Assembly: GCF_014696315.1 (NCBI RefSeq)
Contig: NZ_JACJPX010000003.1
Coordinates: 124,001-188,000 of the forward strand
Origin: Calothrix membranacea FACHB-236
GTDB lineage: Bacteria > Cyanobacteriota > Cyanobacteriia > Cyanobacteriales > Nostocaceae
Direction: 5' to 3'
Length of the DNA: 64,000 nucleotides
Shown: positions 18,125 to 27,190 of the stretch, piece after piece
Position numbering within the stretch: the stretch's first letter is position 1
How the letters are laid out: every line of letters starts with the position of its first letter
Notes under the pieces: generated by a model
Databases searched by the model: none
Told to the model about the DNA's origin: nothing
Seen by the model: only the letters and a program-made list of their open reading frames with translations
Program-made: the position numbers and the translations under genes

Positions 18125-19576
18125 ATGACACCACCTACAGGGCTTTTAACTTCTGCCACTACGGAGATAACAACTCAAGCCAAATCCGGCGGTTGTGGTT
18201 GCAGTAGCAAAACCGATACCACAACAAGTTTAGATGAAAAAATCCAAGCAAGGATTGCAAAACATCCTTGCTATAGCGAAGAAGCGCATCATCACTATGC
18301 GAGGATGCACGTTGCAGTAGCACCAGCTTGTAATATTCAATGCAACTATTGCAACCGCAAATATGACTGTGCAAACGAAAGCCGTCCTGGTGTTGTCAGC
18401 GAACTGCTCACACCAGAAGAAGCAGCGCATAAAGTTTTAGTGATTGCAGGCAAAATTCCCCAAATGACCGTTTTGGGAATTGCAGGCCCTGGAGATCCCC
18501 TAGCGAACCCAGAAAAAACTTTCCGCACCTTCGAGTTAATTGCCGAGAAAGCACCAGATATCAAGCTTTGTCTGTCAACTAACGGATTGATGCTTCCCGA
18601 TTACGTGGATCGAATTAAACAACTCAACATCGACCACGTCACCATAACTATTAATATGGTAGACCCAGAAATCGGAGCGAAGATTTATCCTTGGGTTCAC
18701 TACAAACGCAAGCGCTATAGAGGGATTGAAGGTGTCCGCATTCTGCATGAAAAGCAGATGGAAGGATTACAAGCCTTACAAGAAGCAGACATCCTTTGCA
18801 AAGTTAACTCGGTCATGATTCCGGGAATTAACGACGAACATTTGGTAGAAGTCAACAAAGTCATTCGTTCTAAGGGCGCATTCCTCCACAATATTATGCC
18901 CCTGATTTCTGCCCCAGAACATGGTACTCACTTTGGTTTAACAGGTCAGCGCGGCCCCACATCTAAAGAATTGAAAGCAGTACAAGATAGCTGTTCTGGC
19001 AATATGAAAATGATGCGCCACTGTCGCCAGTGTCGCGCCGATGCTGTGGGATTGTTAGGTGAAGACCGTAGTCAAGAATTCACCAAAGATAAATTCATGG
19101 AAATGCCTCCAGAATATAATCTAGAGCAACGCCAAGAAGTTCATGCAGGTATTGAGAAATCGCAAAAAGAAATTCAAGCCGTCAAAGAAAAGGTAGTAGA
19201 GACATTACATACAACATCTCTACAAGACAGACCCAAAATCTTAGTTGCAGTCGCCACTAAAGGCGGTGGTTTAGTTAACCAGCACTTCGGTCATGCTAAA
19301 GAGTTTATGATTTACGAAGTCGATGGCAGCAGTGCTAAATTTGTCGGTCATCGCAAAATTGACCATTACTGTCAAAGTGGATATGGCGAAGAAGCCACTT
19401 TAGACAACATTATTAATACTATTTCCGATTGCAAAGCGGTTCTGGTGTCCAAAATAGGTCACTGTCCTCAAGAACAATTGCTCAAAGCTGGCTTACAGAC
19501 CGTTGAAGCTTACGACGTAATTGAAAAAGTTGCTTTGGAATTTTACGAGCAATGGATTTTAGGGACTGGGGAATAG
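18125..19576 (+). CDS. nifB: FeMo-co biosynthesis radical SAM protein NifB
   Basis: NifB fuses two 4Fe-4S clusters with a carbide and a sulfide to make NifB-co, the FeMo-co precursor. It has 483 residues, as in other cyanobacteria. An N-terminal Gly/Cys stretch (SGGCGCSS) precedes the radical SAM motif [14 protein letters not shown] (CX3CX2C) near residues 62-76. The SAM-binding GPGDPLANP follows, and [16 protein letters not shown] supplies further cluster ligands. The C-terminal third, from about residue 370, is a NifX/NafY-type domain ([23 protein letters not shown]). It is first in the rightward nif operon. Its last codons (ILGTGE) run into a GGGACTGGGG tandem repeat, so the tail is repeat-derived. 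Confidence 0.97.
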   Translation: MTPPTGLLTSATTEITTQAKSGGCGCSSKTDTTTSLDEKIQARIAKHPCYSEEAHHHYARMHVAVAPACNIQCNYCNRKYDCANESRPGVVSELLTPEEAAHKVLVIAGKIPQMTVLGIAGPGDPLANPEKTFRTFELIAEKAPDIKLCLSTNGLMLPDYVDRIKQLNIDHVTITINMVDPEIGAKIYPWVHYKRKRYRGIEGVRILHEKQMEGLQALQEADILCKVNSVMIPGINDEHLVEVNKVIRSKGAFLHNIMPLISAPEHGTHFGLTGQRGPTSKELKAVQDSCSGNMKMMRHCRQCRADAVGLLGEDRSQEFTKDKFMEMPPEYNLEQRQEVHAGIEKSQKEIQAVKEKVVETLHTTSLQDRPKILVAVATKGGGLVNQHFGHAKEFMIYEVDGSSAKFVGHRKIDHYCQSGYGEEATLDNIINTISDCKAVLVSKIGHCPQEQLLKAGLQTVEAYDVIEKVALEFYEQWILGTGE

Positions 19577-19724
19577 GGACTGGGGACTGGGGACTGGGGA
19601 GGGGATGAGGGGGATGAGGAAGCAGGGGGACAAGGAGACAAGGAGACAATGAGCAATTACTATTACTCATTACTCATTACTCATTACTCATTACTCATTA
19701 CTCATTACTCATTACCCATTACCA
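19563..19724. repeat. Tandem heptamer repeats between nifB and fdxN
   Basis: GGGGACT units at about 19563-19598 are followed by GACAAGGA units and a long ATTACTC array (about 19663-19724, eight or so copies). They separate nifB from fdxN inside the operon and may affect mRNA processing. The repeat begins before the nifB stop codon. Confidence 0.9.
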
Positions 19725-19746
19725 ATGCCCAAAAAGGAGGATAGTT

Positions 19747-20106
19747 ATGGGTTACAAGATTACCAGCCAATGTATTTCCTGCGATCGCTGTCGGTCTGTA
19801 TGTCCCACAGGTGCAATCAAAATCACCACAGATGGTCACTACTGGATTGATTCTAATCTTTGTACAAACTGTGTTGGTGCTTATAGTGTTTCTCAATGTC
19901 TCGCTTATTGTCCTACACAAGATGGTTGCATTCCTGTGCCGACTGATTATTGGGAATGGTGGTTTGCTACTCACGATCGCCTCATCGCCAAGTTAATAGG
20001 AACATCCCAAACAGATTACTGGGAACGCTGGTTTAATCTGTATTCTCAAAAACTTTCCGAGCAATTATCTAAGCGCAAGCAAAAAGTGGTGAGTGTAGAA
20101 GCATGA
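19747..20106 (+). CDS. fdxN: Nif-associated 2[4Fe-4S] ferredoxin FdxN
   Basis: Bacterial-type ferredoxin of 119 residues that carries electrons for nitrogenase assembly or function. The first cluster motif is CISCDRCRSVCP at residues 9-20. The second region is LCTNCVGAYSVSQCLAYCP, with the irregular CX2CX8CX3C spacing seen in cyanobacterial FdxN. A 50-residue C-terminal extension follows with two YWEWW/YWERW motifs. A strong AGGAGG ribosome site sits eight bases before the ATG. The stop overlaps the nifS start (ATGA). The N-terminal 60 residues are clearly paralogous to the N-terminus of CnfR encoded at 57462. Confidence 0.94.
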   Translation: MGYKITSQCISCDRCRSVCPTGAIKITTDGHYWIDSNLCTNCVGAYSVSQCLAYCPTQDGCIPVPTDYWEWWFATHDRLIAKLIGTSQTDYWERWFNLYSQKLSEQLSKRKQKVVSVEA

Positions 20107-21299
20107 GTGTGATTTATTTAGATAACAATGCCACGACTAAGGTAGATGAGCAAGTTATAAAGGCGATGCTGCCCTACCTCACCGAGTTTTACGGTAATCC
20201 TTCTTCGATGCACAGCTTTGGCGGACAGGTAGGGAAAGCAGTTAGGGAAGCTAGGGCGCAAGTTGCATCCCTTTTAGGAGCCGAAGATTCCGAAATTATC
20301 TTCACCAGTTGCGGTACTGAAGGCAATAACGCAGCCATCAAAGCAGCTTTAGCAGCACAACCTGAAAAACGCCATATTATTACTACTCAGGTAGAACACG
20401 CAGCAATACTCAATGTCTGCAAACAACTAGAAAAACAAGGCTATACAGTTACCTACTTATCTGTAGATGATCAGGGACAAATCGACTTGATGGAACTAGA
20501 AGCCGCCCTCACTGGCAATACTGCTTTAGTTTCCACCATGTATGCCAACAATGAAACCGGCGTGATTTTCCCCATCGAGCAGATTGGTTTACGGGCGAAA
20601 GATGCAGGTGCTATCTTCCATGTAGATGCAGTCCAGGTGGTGGGTAAAGTTCCCCTCAACCTCAAGACTAGCAGCATTGATATGCTCACCCTCTCCGGTC
20701 ACAAACTCCATGCTCCTAAAGGGATGGGTGCATTGTATGTCAGACGCGGTGTGAGGTTCCGTCCCCTGTTAATTGGTGGACACCAAGAACGAGGACGCAG
20801 AGCAGGTACAGAGAACGTTCCTGGTATTATTGCTTTAGGCAAAGCTGCGGAATTAGCGCAAGTACATTTAAAAGATATACAACGGGAAAAAGCATTACGC
20901 GATCGCTTAGAAAAAGGTTTGCTGACTGCGATCGCTGACACTCAAATTAATGGTCATCCCACTTCTAGATTACCTAACACCACCAATATCGGTTTCAAGT
21001 ACATTGAAGGCGAAGCGATTTTATTATCCCTCAACCAATACGGCATCTGTGCATCTTCTGGTTCCGCTTGTACTTCTGGTTCTTTAGAACCCTCCCATGT
21101 TTTACGGGCAATGGGCTTACCATACACCATTCTGCACGGTTCGATTCGCTTCAGTCTTTCACGCTACACCACTGAAGCCGAGATAGATAAAGTCCTTGAA
21201 GTCATGCCTCCAATTGTCGAACGCCTACGGGCTATCTCTCCATTCAACAACGACCAAGCTGATTGGCTGCAAGGGCGGGAAGAAGCGTTGGCTCATTGA
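20103..21299 (+). CDS. nifS: Cysteine desulfurase NifS
   Basis: PLP enzyme that takes sulfur from cysteine to build nitrogenase iron-sulfur clusters on NifU. It has 398 residues. The N-terminal YLDNNATTKVDEQVIKAML is the class V aminotransferase start. HVDAVQVVGKVP and LSGHKLHAPKGMGALYVRRG contain the PLP-binding lysine. ASSGSACTSGSLEPSHVLRA contains the catalytic cysteine loop. Its ATG overlaps the fdxN stop by four bases, so translation is coupled. It is followed by 100 bases of repeat-like sequence before nifU. Confidence 0.97.
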   Translation: MSVIYLDNNATTKVDEQVIKAMLPYLTEFYGNPSSMHSFGGQVGKAVREARAQVASLLGAEDSEIIFTSCGTEGNNAAIKAALAAQPEKRHIITTQVEHAAILNVCKQLEKQGYTVTYLSVDDQGQIDLMELEAALTGNTALVSTMYANNETGVIFPIEQIGLRAKDAGAIFHVDAVQVVGKVPLNLKTSSIDMLTLSGHKLHAPKGMGALYVRRGVRFRPLLIGGHQERGRRAGTENVPGIIALGKAAELAQVHLKDIQREKALRDRLEKGLLTAIADTQINGHPTSRLPNTTNIGFKYIEGEAILLSLNQYGICASSGSACTSGSLEPSHVLRAMGLPYTILHGSIRFSLSRYTTEAEIDKVLEVMPPIVERLRAISPFNNDQADWLQGREEALAH

Positions 21300-21402
21300 T
21301 CAGGGACTGGGGATTAGGGACTGGGGATCGGGTAAGAGAAAGAATTTTCCTAATAACCAAATAATCAATACAAAATTCAAAATCCAAAATCTAAAATCGA
21401 TC

Positions 21403-22329
21403 ATGTGGGAATATACGGATAAGGTATTAGAACTTTTTTACAACCCCAAAAACCAAGGTGCAATAGAAAATAGTAACGAAGCAGGTGTAGCGGTGGTTTT
21501 TGGAGAGGTGGGCAGTATTGCTTGCGGCGACGCTCTGAGACTGCATCTCAAGGTAGAAGTAGACAGCGATAAAATTCTTGATGCTCGTTTTCAGACTTTT
21601 GGTTGCACCAGTGCGATCGCATCTTCTTCGGCTTTGACTGAGTTAATTAAAGGTATAACCTTAGATGAAGCATTAAAAGTTACCAACAAGGAGATTGCTG
21701 AATACCTGGGCGGATTACCTGAAGCCAAGATGCACTGTTCGGTGATGGGGCAAGAAGCTTTAGAAGCAGCGATTTTCAAATACCGAGGTATTCCGGTAGT
21801 TGCTCATGACGATGATGAAGGCGCATTGATTTGTAGTTGCTTTGGGATCAGCGAATCCAAGGTTCGTCGGGTGATTCAAGAAAACAGCCTCACTACTGCC
21901 GAACAAGTAACCAGCTATATCAAGGCGGGTGGTGGCTGCGGTTCTTGTCTAGCTAATATCGATGACCTAATCTCTGCAGTACAAAAAGAATCAGTTGTTG
22001 GTACTAGCTATAAATTAAGCACAAAAATTGCTGCAACTACTCAAGAACAATCCACACGACCACTAACAACCGTCCAAAAAATCGCCTTGATTCAAAAGGT
22101 TCTAGACGAAGAAGTTAGACCACTACTGATTGCCGATGGCGGAGATATTGAACTGTACGATGTGGATGGAGACCGGGTGCAAGTGATGCTACAGGGTGCT
22201 TGTGGTTCCTGCCCCAGTAGCACTGCAACCCTCAAAGTAGCAGTTGAAGCCAAATTACAAGAGCGTGTGAGCCAAAACCTACGAGTAGAAGCCGTTGACC
22301 CCATATTCAGCATCAGTAAGGGTCGTTAA
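21403..22329 (+). CDS. nifU: Iron-sulfur scaffold NifU
   Basis: Scaffold on which clusters for nitrogenase are assembled with NifS. The true start is the ATG at 21403 (MWEYTDKVLELFYNPKNQGA), giving 308 residues. The frame is open upstream, but that part overlaps nifS and repeat sequence. Three modules are present: an IscU-like domain at residues 1-130 (GEVGSIACGDALRLHL, FGCTSAIASSSALTE, MHCSVMGQEALEAA); a central 2Fe-2S domain (LICSCFGISESKV with GGGCGSCLANIDD); and a C-terminal Nfu domain (MLQGACGSCPSSTATLK). All expected cysteines are visible. Confidence 0.96.
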   Translation: MWEYTDKVLELFYNPKNQGAIENSNEAGVAVVFGEVGSIACGDALRLHLKVEVDSDKILDARFQTFGCTSAIASSSALTELIKGITLDEALKVTNKEIAEYLGGLPEAKMHCSVMGQEALEAAIFKYRGIPVVAHDDDEGALICSCFGISESKVRRVIQENSLTTAEQVTSYIKAGGGCGSCLANIDDLISAVQKESVVGTSYKLSTKIAATTQEQSTRPLTTVQKIALIQKVLDEEVRPLLIADGGDIELYDVDGDRVQVMLQGACGSCPSSTATLKVAVEAKLQERVSQNLRVEAVDPIFSISKGR

Positions 22330-22468
22330 AAATCACACCAATTACCAATTACCAATTACCAAACCATGCAATCTTTCTCCTTTCTCGTTCGTAATGTGTT
22401 AGAGCGAGCGCCACCAGCGACTTTCTCAACCGCGATCGCCTAGTTACTAAGAGCGATCGCATCTATAA

Positions 22469-23416
<948 letters not shown>

Positions 23417-23435
23417 GCTTACTCGTCAGCTAATT

Positions 23436-23532
23436 GTGGGCTGGGGTTAGCGAAAGAAGTAAATGGGTTGATGATTTAGACCTGTAAAGAACCCTCCTGA
23501 ACATCATCTATCCATTTAGCTACCCACCCACT
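23436..23532 (+). other. Large mRNA hairpin in the nifH-nifD spacer
   Basis: The left arm at 23436-23475 (GTGGGCTGGGGTTAGC, then TAAATGGGTTGATGAT after an eight-base bulge) pairs with the right arm at 23502-23532 (CATCATCTATCCATTTAGC, then TACCCACCCAC). Stem-loops after nifH are known in Anabaena to stabilise or terminate nifH transcripts and give excess Fe protein. That role is inferred here. Confidence 0.65.
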
Positions 23533-23599
23533 TTCTTACTTTTACTCCCTACTCCCTATTCCCAAACTCTGCGATCGCAAGTAGTCAAGAGGATAAACT

Positions 23600-25096
23600 A
23601 TGACACCCTCCGAAGCCGCAATTTTAGAGCAAACCACTGCTACCGAGGCAGCATCAGAAATTGATAAAAAAGCCTTGCTTCAGGAAGTTCTGGAAGCATA
23701 TCCTGACAAAGCCAAGAAAAAACGGGAAAAGCACCTGAACGTTTACGAAGCAGGCAAGTCCGATTGTGGTGTGAAGTCCAACATCAAATCTGTTCCTGGT
23801 ACAATGACCACCCGTGGTTGCGCCTATGCAGGCTCCAAAGGTGTGGTCTGGGGGCCAATCAAGGATATGATCCATATTAGTCACGGCCCTGTTGGTTGCG
23901 GTTATTACTCCTGGTCTGGTCGTCGTAACTACTACATTGGTACCACTGGCATTGACAGCTTTGGCACAATGCAGTTTACCTCCGATTTCCAAGAACGGGA
24001 CATCGTATTTGGTGGCGACAAAAAACTTGCCAAGCTCATCGATGAAATTGAAGAATTATTCCCCCTGAATCGTGGGATTTCCATTCAATCAGAATGCCCC
24101 ATCGGTCTAATTGGGGATGACATCGAAGCTGTTGCTAAGAAAAAAGCTAAGGATACTGGCAAGACTGTTGTTCCCGTGCGTTGCGAAGGCTTCCGGGGTG
24201 TGTCTCAGTCCCTAGGACACCACATTGCGAACGATACCATTCGTGACTGGGTATTCCCTAAAGCTGACAAAGCCAAGAAAGAAGGCACTCTCGGATTTGA
24301 GCCTAGCCCCTATGATGTGGCAATCATTGGTGACTACAACATCGGTGGTGATGCTTGGTCTAGCCGTATCCTTTTAGAAGAAATCGGCTTGCGCGTTGTG
24401 GCTCAGTGGTCTGGAGACGGTACTCTACATGAGATGATGCTCACCCCCAGCGTGAAACTGAACCTAGTTCACTGCTACCGCTCAATGAACTACATCTCCC
24501 GTCACATGGAAGAAGCTTATGGTATTCCCTGGTTAGAATATAACTTCTTCGGCCCCACCAAGATTGCTGAGTCCCTGCGGGAAATTGCCTCCAAGTTTGA
24601 TGAAACCATCCAAGCAAAAGCAGAAGAAGTCATCGCTAAATACGAAGCGCAAACCAAAGCAGTACTCGATAAATATCGCTCTCGCTTAGAAGGAAAAACA
24701 GTTGCTCTCATGGTGGGTGGTTTACGTCCCCGTCACGTTGTTCCAGCCTTTGAAGACCTCGGCATGAAGCTAGTCGGTACAGGCTACGAATTCGGTCACA
24801 ACGATGACTATAAACGTACTACTCACTATGTTGAGAATGGCACATTAATTTACGATGACGTGTCTGCTTATGAATTTGAGCAATTTGTTAAAGCACTCCA
24901 GCCTGACTTAATAGCCTCTGGTATTAAAGAGAAGTACGTATTCCAGAAAATGGCACTTCCTTTCCGCCAAATGCACTCGTGGGATTATTCCGGGCCATAC
25001 CACGGCTACGACGGATTTGCAATTTTTGCCCGTGACATGGATCTTGCCCTCAACAGCCCCACCTGGAGCTTAATCGGCGCTCCTTGGAAAAAGTAA
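23600..25096 (+). CDS. nifD: Nitrogenase MoFe protein alpha subunit NifD
   Basis: Alpha subunit of dinitrogenase holding FeMo-co, 498 residues, complete and with no excision element inside. P-cluster cysteines are in [15 protein letters not shown] and [10 protein letters not shown], with a third in [12 protein letters not shown]. FeMo-co ligands are the cysteine of [10 protein letters not shown] and the histidine of [13 protein letters not shown]. The substrate-site glutamine and histidine are in [11 protein letters not shown]. The absence of a vnf/anf-type signature and the presence of nifV and fdxH support the Mo enzyme. Transcribed with nifH and nifK. Confidence 0.98.
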   Translation: MTPSEAAILEQTTATEAASEIDKKALLQEVLEAYPDKAKKKREKHLNVYEAGKSDCGVKSNIKSVPGTMTTRGCAYAGSKGVVWGPIKDMIHISHGPVGCGYYSWSGRRNYYIGTTGIDSFGTMQFTSDFQERDIVFGGDKKLAKLIDEIEELFPLNRGISIQSECPIGLIGDDIEAVAKKKAKDTGKTVVPVRCEGFRGVSQSLGHHIANDTIRDWVFPKADKAKKEGTLGFEPSPYDVAIIGDYNIGGDAWSSRILLEEIGLRVVAQWSGDGTLHEMMLTPSVKLNLVHCYRSMNYISRHMEEAYGIPWLEYNFFGPTKIAESLREIASKFDETIQAKAEEVIAKYEAQTKAVLDKYRSRLEGKTVALMVGGLRPRHVVPAFEDLGMKLVGTGYEFGHNDDYKRTTHYVENGTLIYDDVSAYEFEQFVKALQPDLIASGIKEKYVFQKMALPFRQMHSWDYSGPYHGYDGFAIFARDMDLALNSPTWSLIGAPWKK

Positions 25097-25160
25097 TACA
25101 GCCTCTTCCTCTTCCTCCTCTGCTTCCCCACTCCCTACCTCCCAAACTTGGAGAATACTG

Positions 25161-26699
25161 ATGGCTCAACACGATGTAAACAAGATTAAGGATCACGCCG
25201 AACTTTTCCAACAGCAGGAATACCAAGAGCTATTTCAAGCCAAAAAAGAGTTTGAATGTGGACATGAATCCGAAGAAGTTACCCGGATTGCTGAGTGGAC
25301 AAAGACCTGGGAATATCGAGAAAAGAACTTTGCCCGTCAAGCTTTAACTGTTAACCCTGCGAAAGCTTGCCAACCTCTGGGATCAATTTTGGCAGCCGTT
25401 GGTTTTGAAGGCACACTACCTTTTGTACATGGTTCTCAAGGCTGCGTTGCATATTTCCGCAGTCACTTGACCCGTCACTTCAAAGAACCGTTTTCTGCCG
25501 TATCCTCCTCCATGACGGAAGATGCAGCCGTATTCGGTGGTCTGAAGAATCTGATTGAAGGTTTAGCAGTTTCCTACAACTTATATAAGCCCAAAATGAT
25601 TGCTGTCTGCACTACCTGTATGGCAGAAGTAATTGGGGATGACTTGCAAGCCTTTATTAGAACTGCTAAGGAAGAAGGAGCTGTTCCTGAAGACTTCCCT
25701 GTTCCCTATGCTCACACTCCCAGCTTTGTTGGTTCCCATATTTTGGGGTACGACAACATGATGAAGGGGATTCTGTCAAATTTGACAGCCGGTAAGAAGA
25801 AAGAAACCACCAACGGCAAAATCAACTTTATTCCTGGGTTTGAAACCTACATTGGCAACCTCCGCGAAATTAAGCGGATTGCTAATGTGATGGGAATTGA
25901 CTATACCTTGTTAGCAGATAACTCAGAATACTTGGATTCTCCGAATAATGGTACATATAATATGTATCCTGGTGGAACCAAGCTAGAAGATGCAGCTGAT
26001 TCTATCAATGCTGAAGCGACGATCGCACTCCAAGCTTATGCCACAACCAAAACTCGTGAATACATCGAACACGAATGGCATCAAAAGACCTACGTTAACC
26101 GTCCAGTAGGTATTCGTGGTACTGATGAATTCTTGATGAAACTATCGGCGTTAACTGGTAAGCCCATTTCCCAAGAACTAGAAGATGAACGGGGACGCGC
26201 AGTGGATGCGTTGACTGATTCTCAAGCATGGTTGCATGGTAAGCGGGTGGCAATGTATGGCGATCCCGATCTAGTGATTGGTTTGACACAATTCCTCTTA
26301 GAAGTAGGTGCAGAACCAGTTCACATCCTTGTCAGCAACAGCAACGAACATTTTGAGACAGAACTGCGCGCCTTACTCGACTCTAGCCCCTTTGGGCAAG
26401 GTGCGACAATTCACGGTGGACGCGACCTCTGGCATATGCGTTCCTTACTATTTACAGAACCCGTAGACCTGCTCATCGGTAACTCCTACGGTAAGTACCT
26501 CTGGCGCGACACCAAAACCCCATTTGTGCGGATTGGCTACCCCATCTTTGACCGCCACCACCTGCATCGCTACGCTACCTACGGCTACCAAGGCACAATC
26601 AACCTACTCAACTGGATTGTCAACACAATTCTGGATGAGTTGGATCGCAACACCATCATTCCATCTAAGACCGATATTTCCTACGACTTGATTCGGTAA
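25161..26699 (+). CDS. nifK: Nitrogenase MoFe protein beta subunit NifK
   Basis: Beta subunit of dinitrogenase, 512 residues. P-cluster ligands are in AKACQPLGSILAAVGF, HGSQGCVAYFRSHL and TTCMAEVIGDDLQAF. The C-terminus RYATYGYQGTINLLNWIVN is typical of NifK. It starts 64 bases after nifD with a GGAG ribosome site. A GGGCATA/GGGCATT repeat tract follows at 26702-26740. Confidence 0.98.
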   Translation: MAQHDVNKIKDHAELFQQQEYQELFQAKKEFECGHESEEVTRIAEWTKTWEYREKNFARQALTVNPAKACQPLGSILAAVGFEGTLPFVHGSQGCVAYFRSHLTRHFKEPFSAVSSSMTEDAAVFGGLKNLIEGLAVSYNLYKPKMIAVCTTCMAEVIGDDLQAFIRTAKEEGAVPEDFPVPYAHTPSFVGSHILGYDNMMKGILSNLTAGKKKETTNGKINFIPGFETYIGNLREIKRIANVMGIDYTLLADNSEYLDSPNNGTYNMYPGGTKLEDAADSINAEATIALQAYATTKTREYIEHEWHQKTYVNRPVGIRGTDEFLMKLSALTGKPISQELEDERGRAVDALTDSQAWLHGKRVAMYGDPDLVIGLTQFLLEVGAEPVHILVSNSNEHFETELRALLDSSPFGQGATIHGGRDLWHMRSLLFTEPVDLLIGNSYGKYLWRDTKTPFVRIGYPIFDRHHLHRYATYGYQGTINLLNWIVNTILDELDRNTIIPSKTDISYDLIR

Positions 26700-26798
26700 T
26701 TAATGGGCATAGGGCATAGGGCATGGGGCATTGGGCATTTCTCCCCTGTTTCCTCTGCCCCCTCTGCTCTTTTCCCCATTCCTTATATCTTGACCGTT

Positions 26799-27086
26799 AT
26801 GAGTACCATCATCAACAGTAGCGATCGCTTCGATGTTCTCTTTCCCTTACGCCAATGGGTGAATCAAATTCAAGTATGCGATCGCAATACCGCCCATCTC
26901 ATTTGCCAAGTTATTCCCTGTTGCTGTCCCTTTGAACGCAACATTAAATTCCTTACATACACCATCCACATTCCCCCACTCTGCAAACTAAATCCCCTCT
27001 ACGACGAATTTGTAGCTTTACGCTTCCGCAGCCTCTCCTACCTCGCAGATGAGTGTGCTGAAGATATAACCAAATACATTTGCTAG
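26799..27086 (+). CDS. Mo-dependent nitrogenase C-terminal (Mo-nitro_C) family protein
   Basis: Small protein of 95 residues, found almost only in cyanobacterial nif regions and named for a domain once thought to be part of nitrogenase. Function unknown. Family features are a start with PLRQWVNQIQVCDRNTAHLI, the cysteine run CQVIPCCCPFERNI, and IPPLCKLNPLYDEFVALRFR. The real start is the ATG at 26799; the open frame upstream to 26703 is repeat sequence. It lies between nifK and nifEN on the same strand, with about 100 bases on each side. Confidence 0.8.
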   Translation: MSTIINSSDRFDVLFPLRQWVNQIQVCDRNTAHLICQVIPCCCPFERNIKFLTYTIHIPPLCKLNPLYDEFVALRFRSLSYLADECAEDITKYIC

Positions 27087-27190
27087 TTATTTATTCTCCA
27101 CACCCCTTTGCATTAAAAAATTTCAATTCCTCCTCTCTGCGCCTCTGCGTCTCTGCGTGAACCAAATTCTTATCACCAACTGCTAAACTC

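Noticed and set aside
19663-19724. Possible CRISPR array
   Set aside because: The units are tandem heptamers without spacers, so this is a short tandem repeat, not a CRISPR.
21196-21402. N-terminal extension of nifU overlapping nifS
   Set aside because: It reads through nifS and repeat sequence. NifU homology begins at the ATG at 21403.
23600-25096. A nifD excision element as found in heterocyst nif1 clusters
   Set aside because: nifD is continuous, with all ligands and no recombinase gene or insertion.
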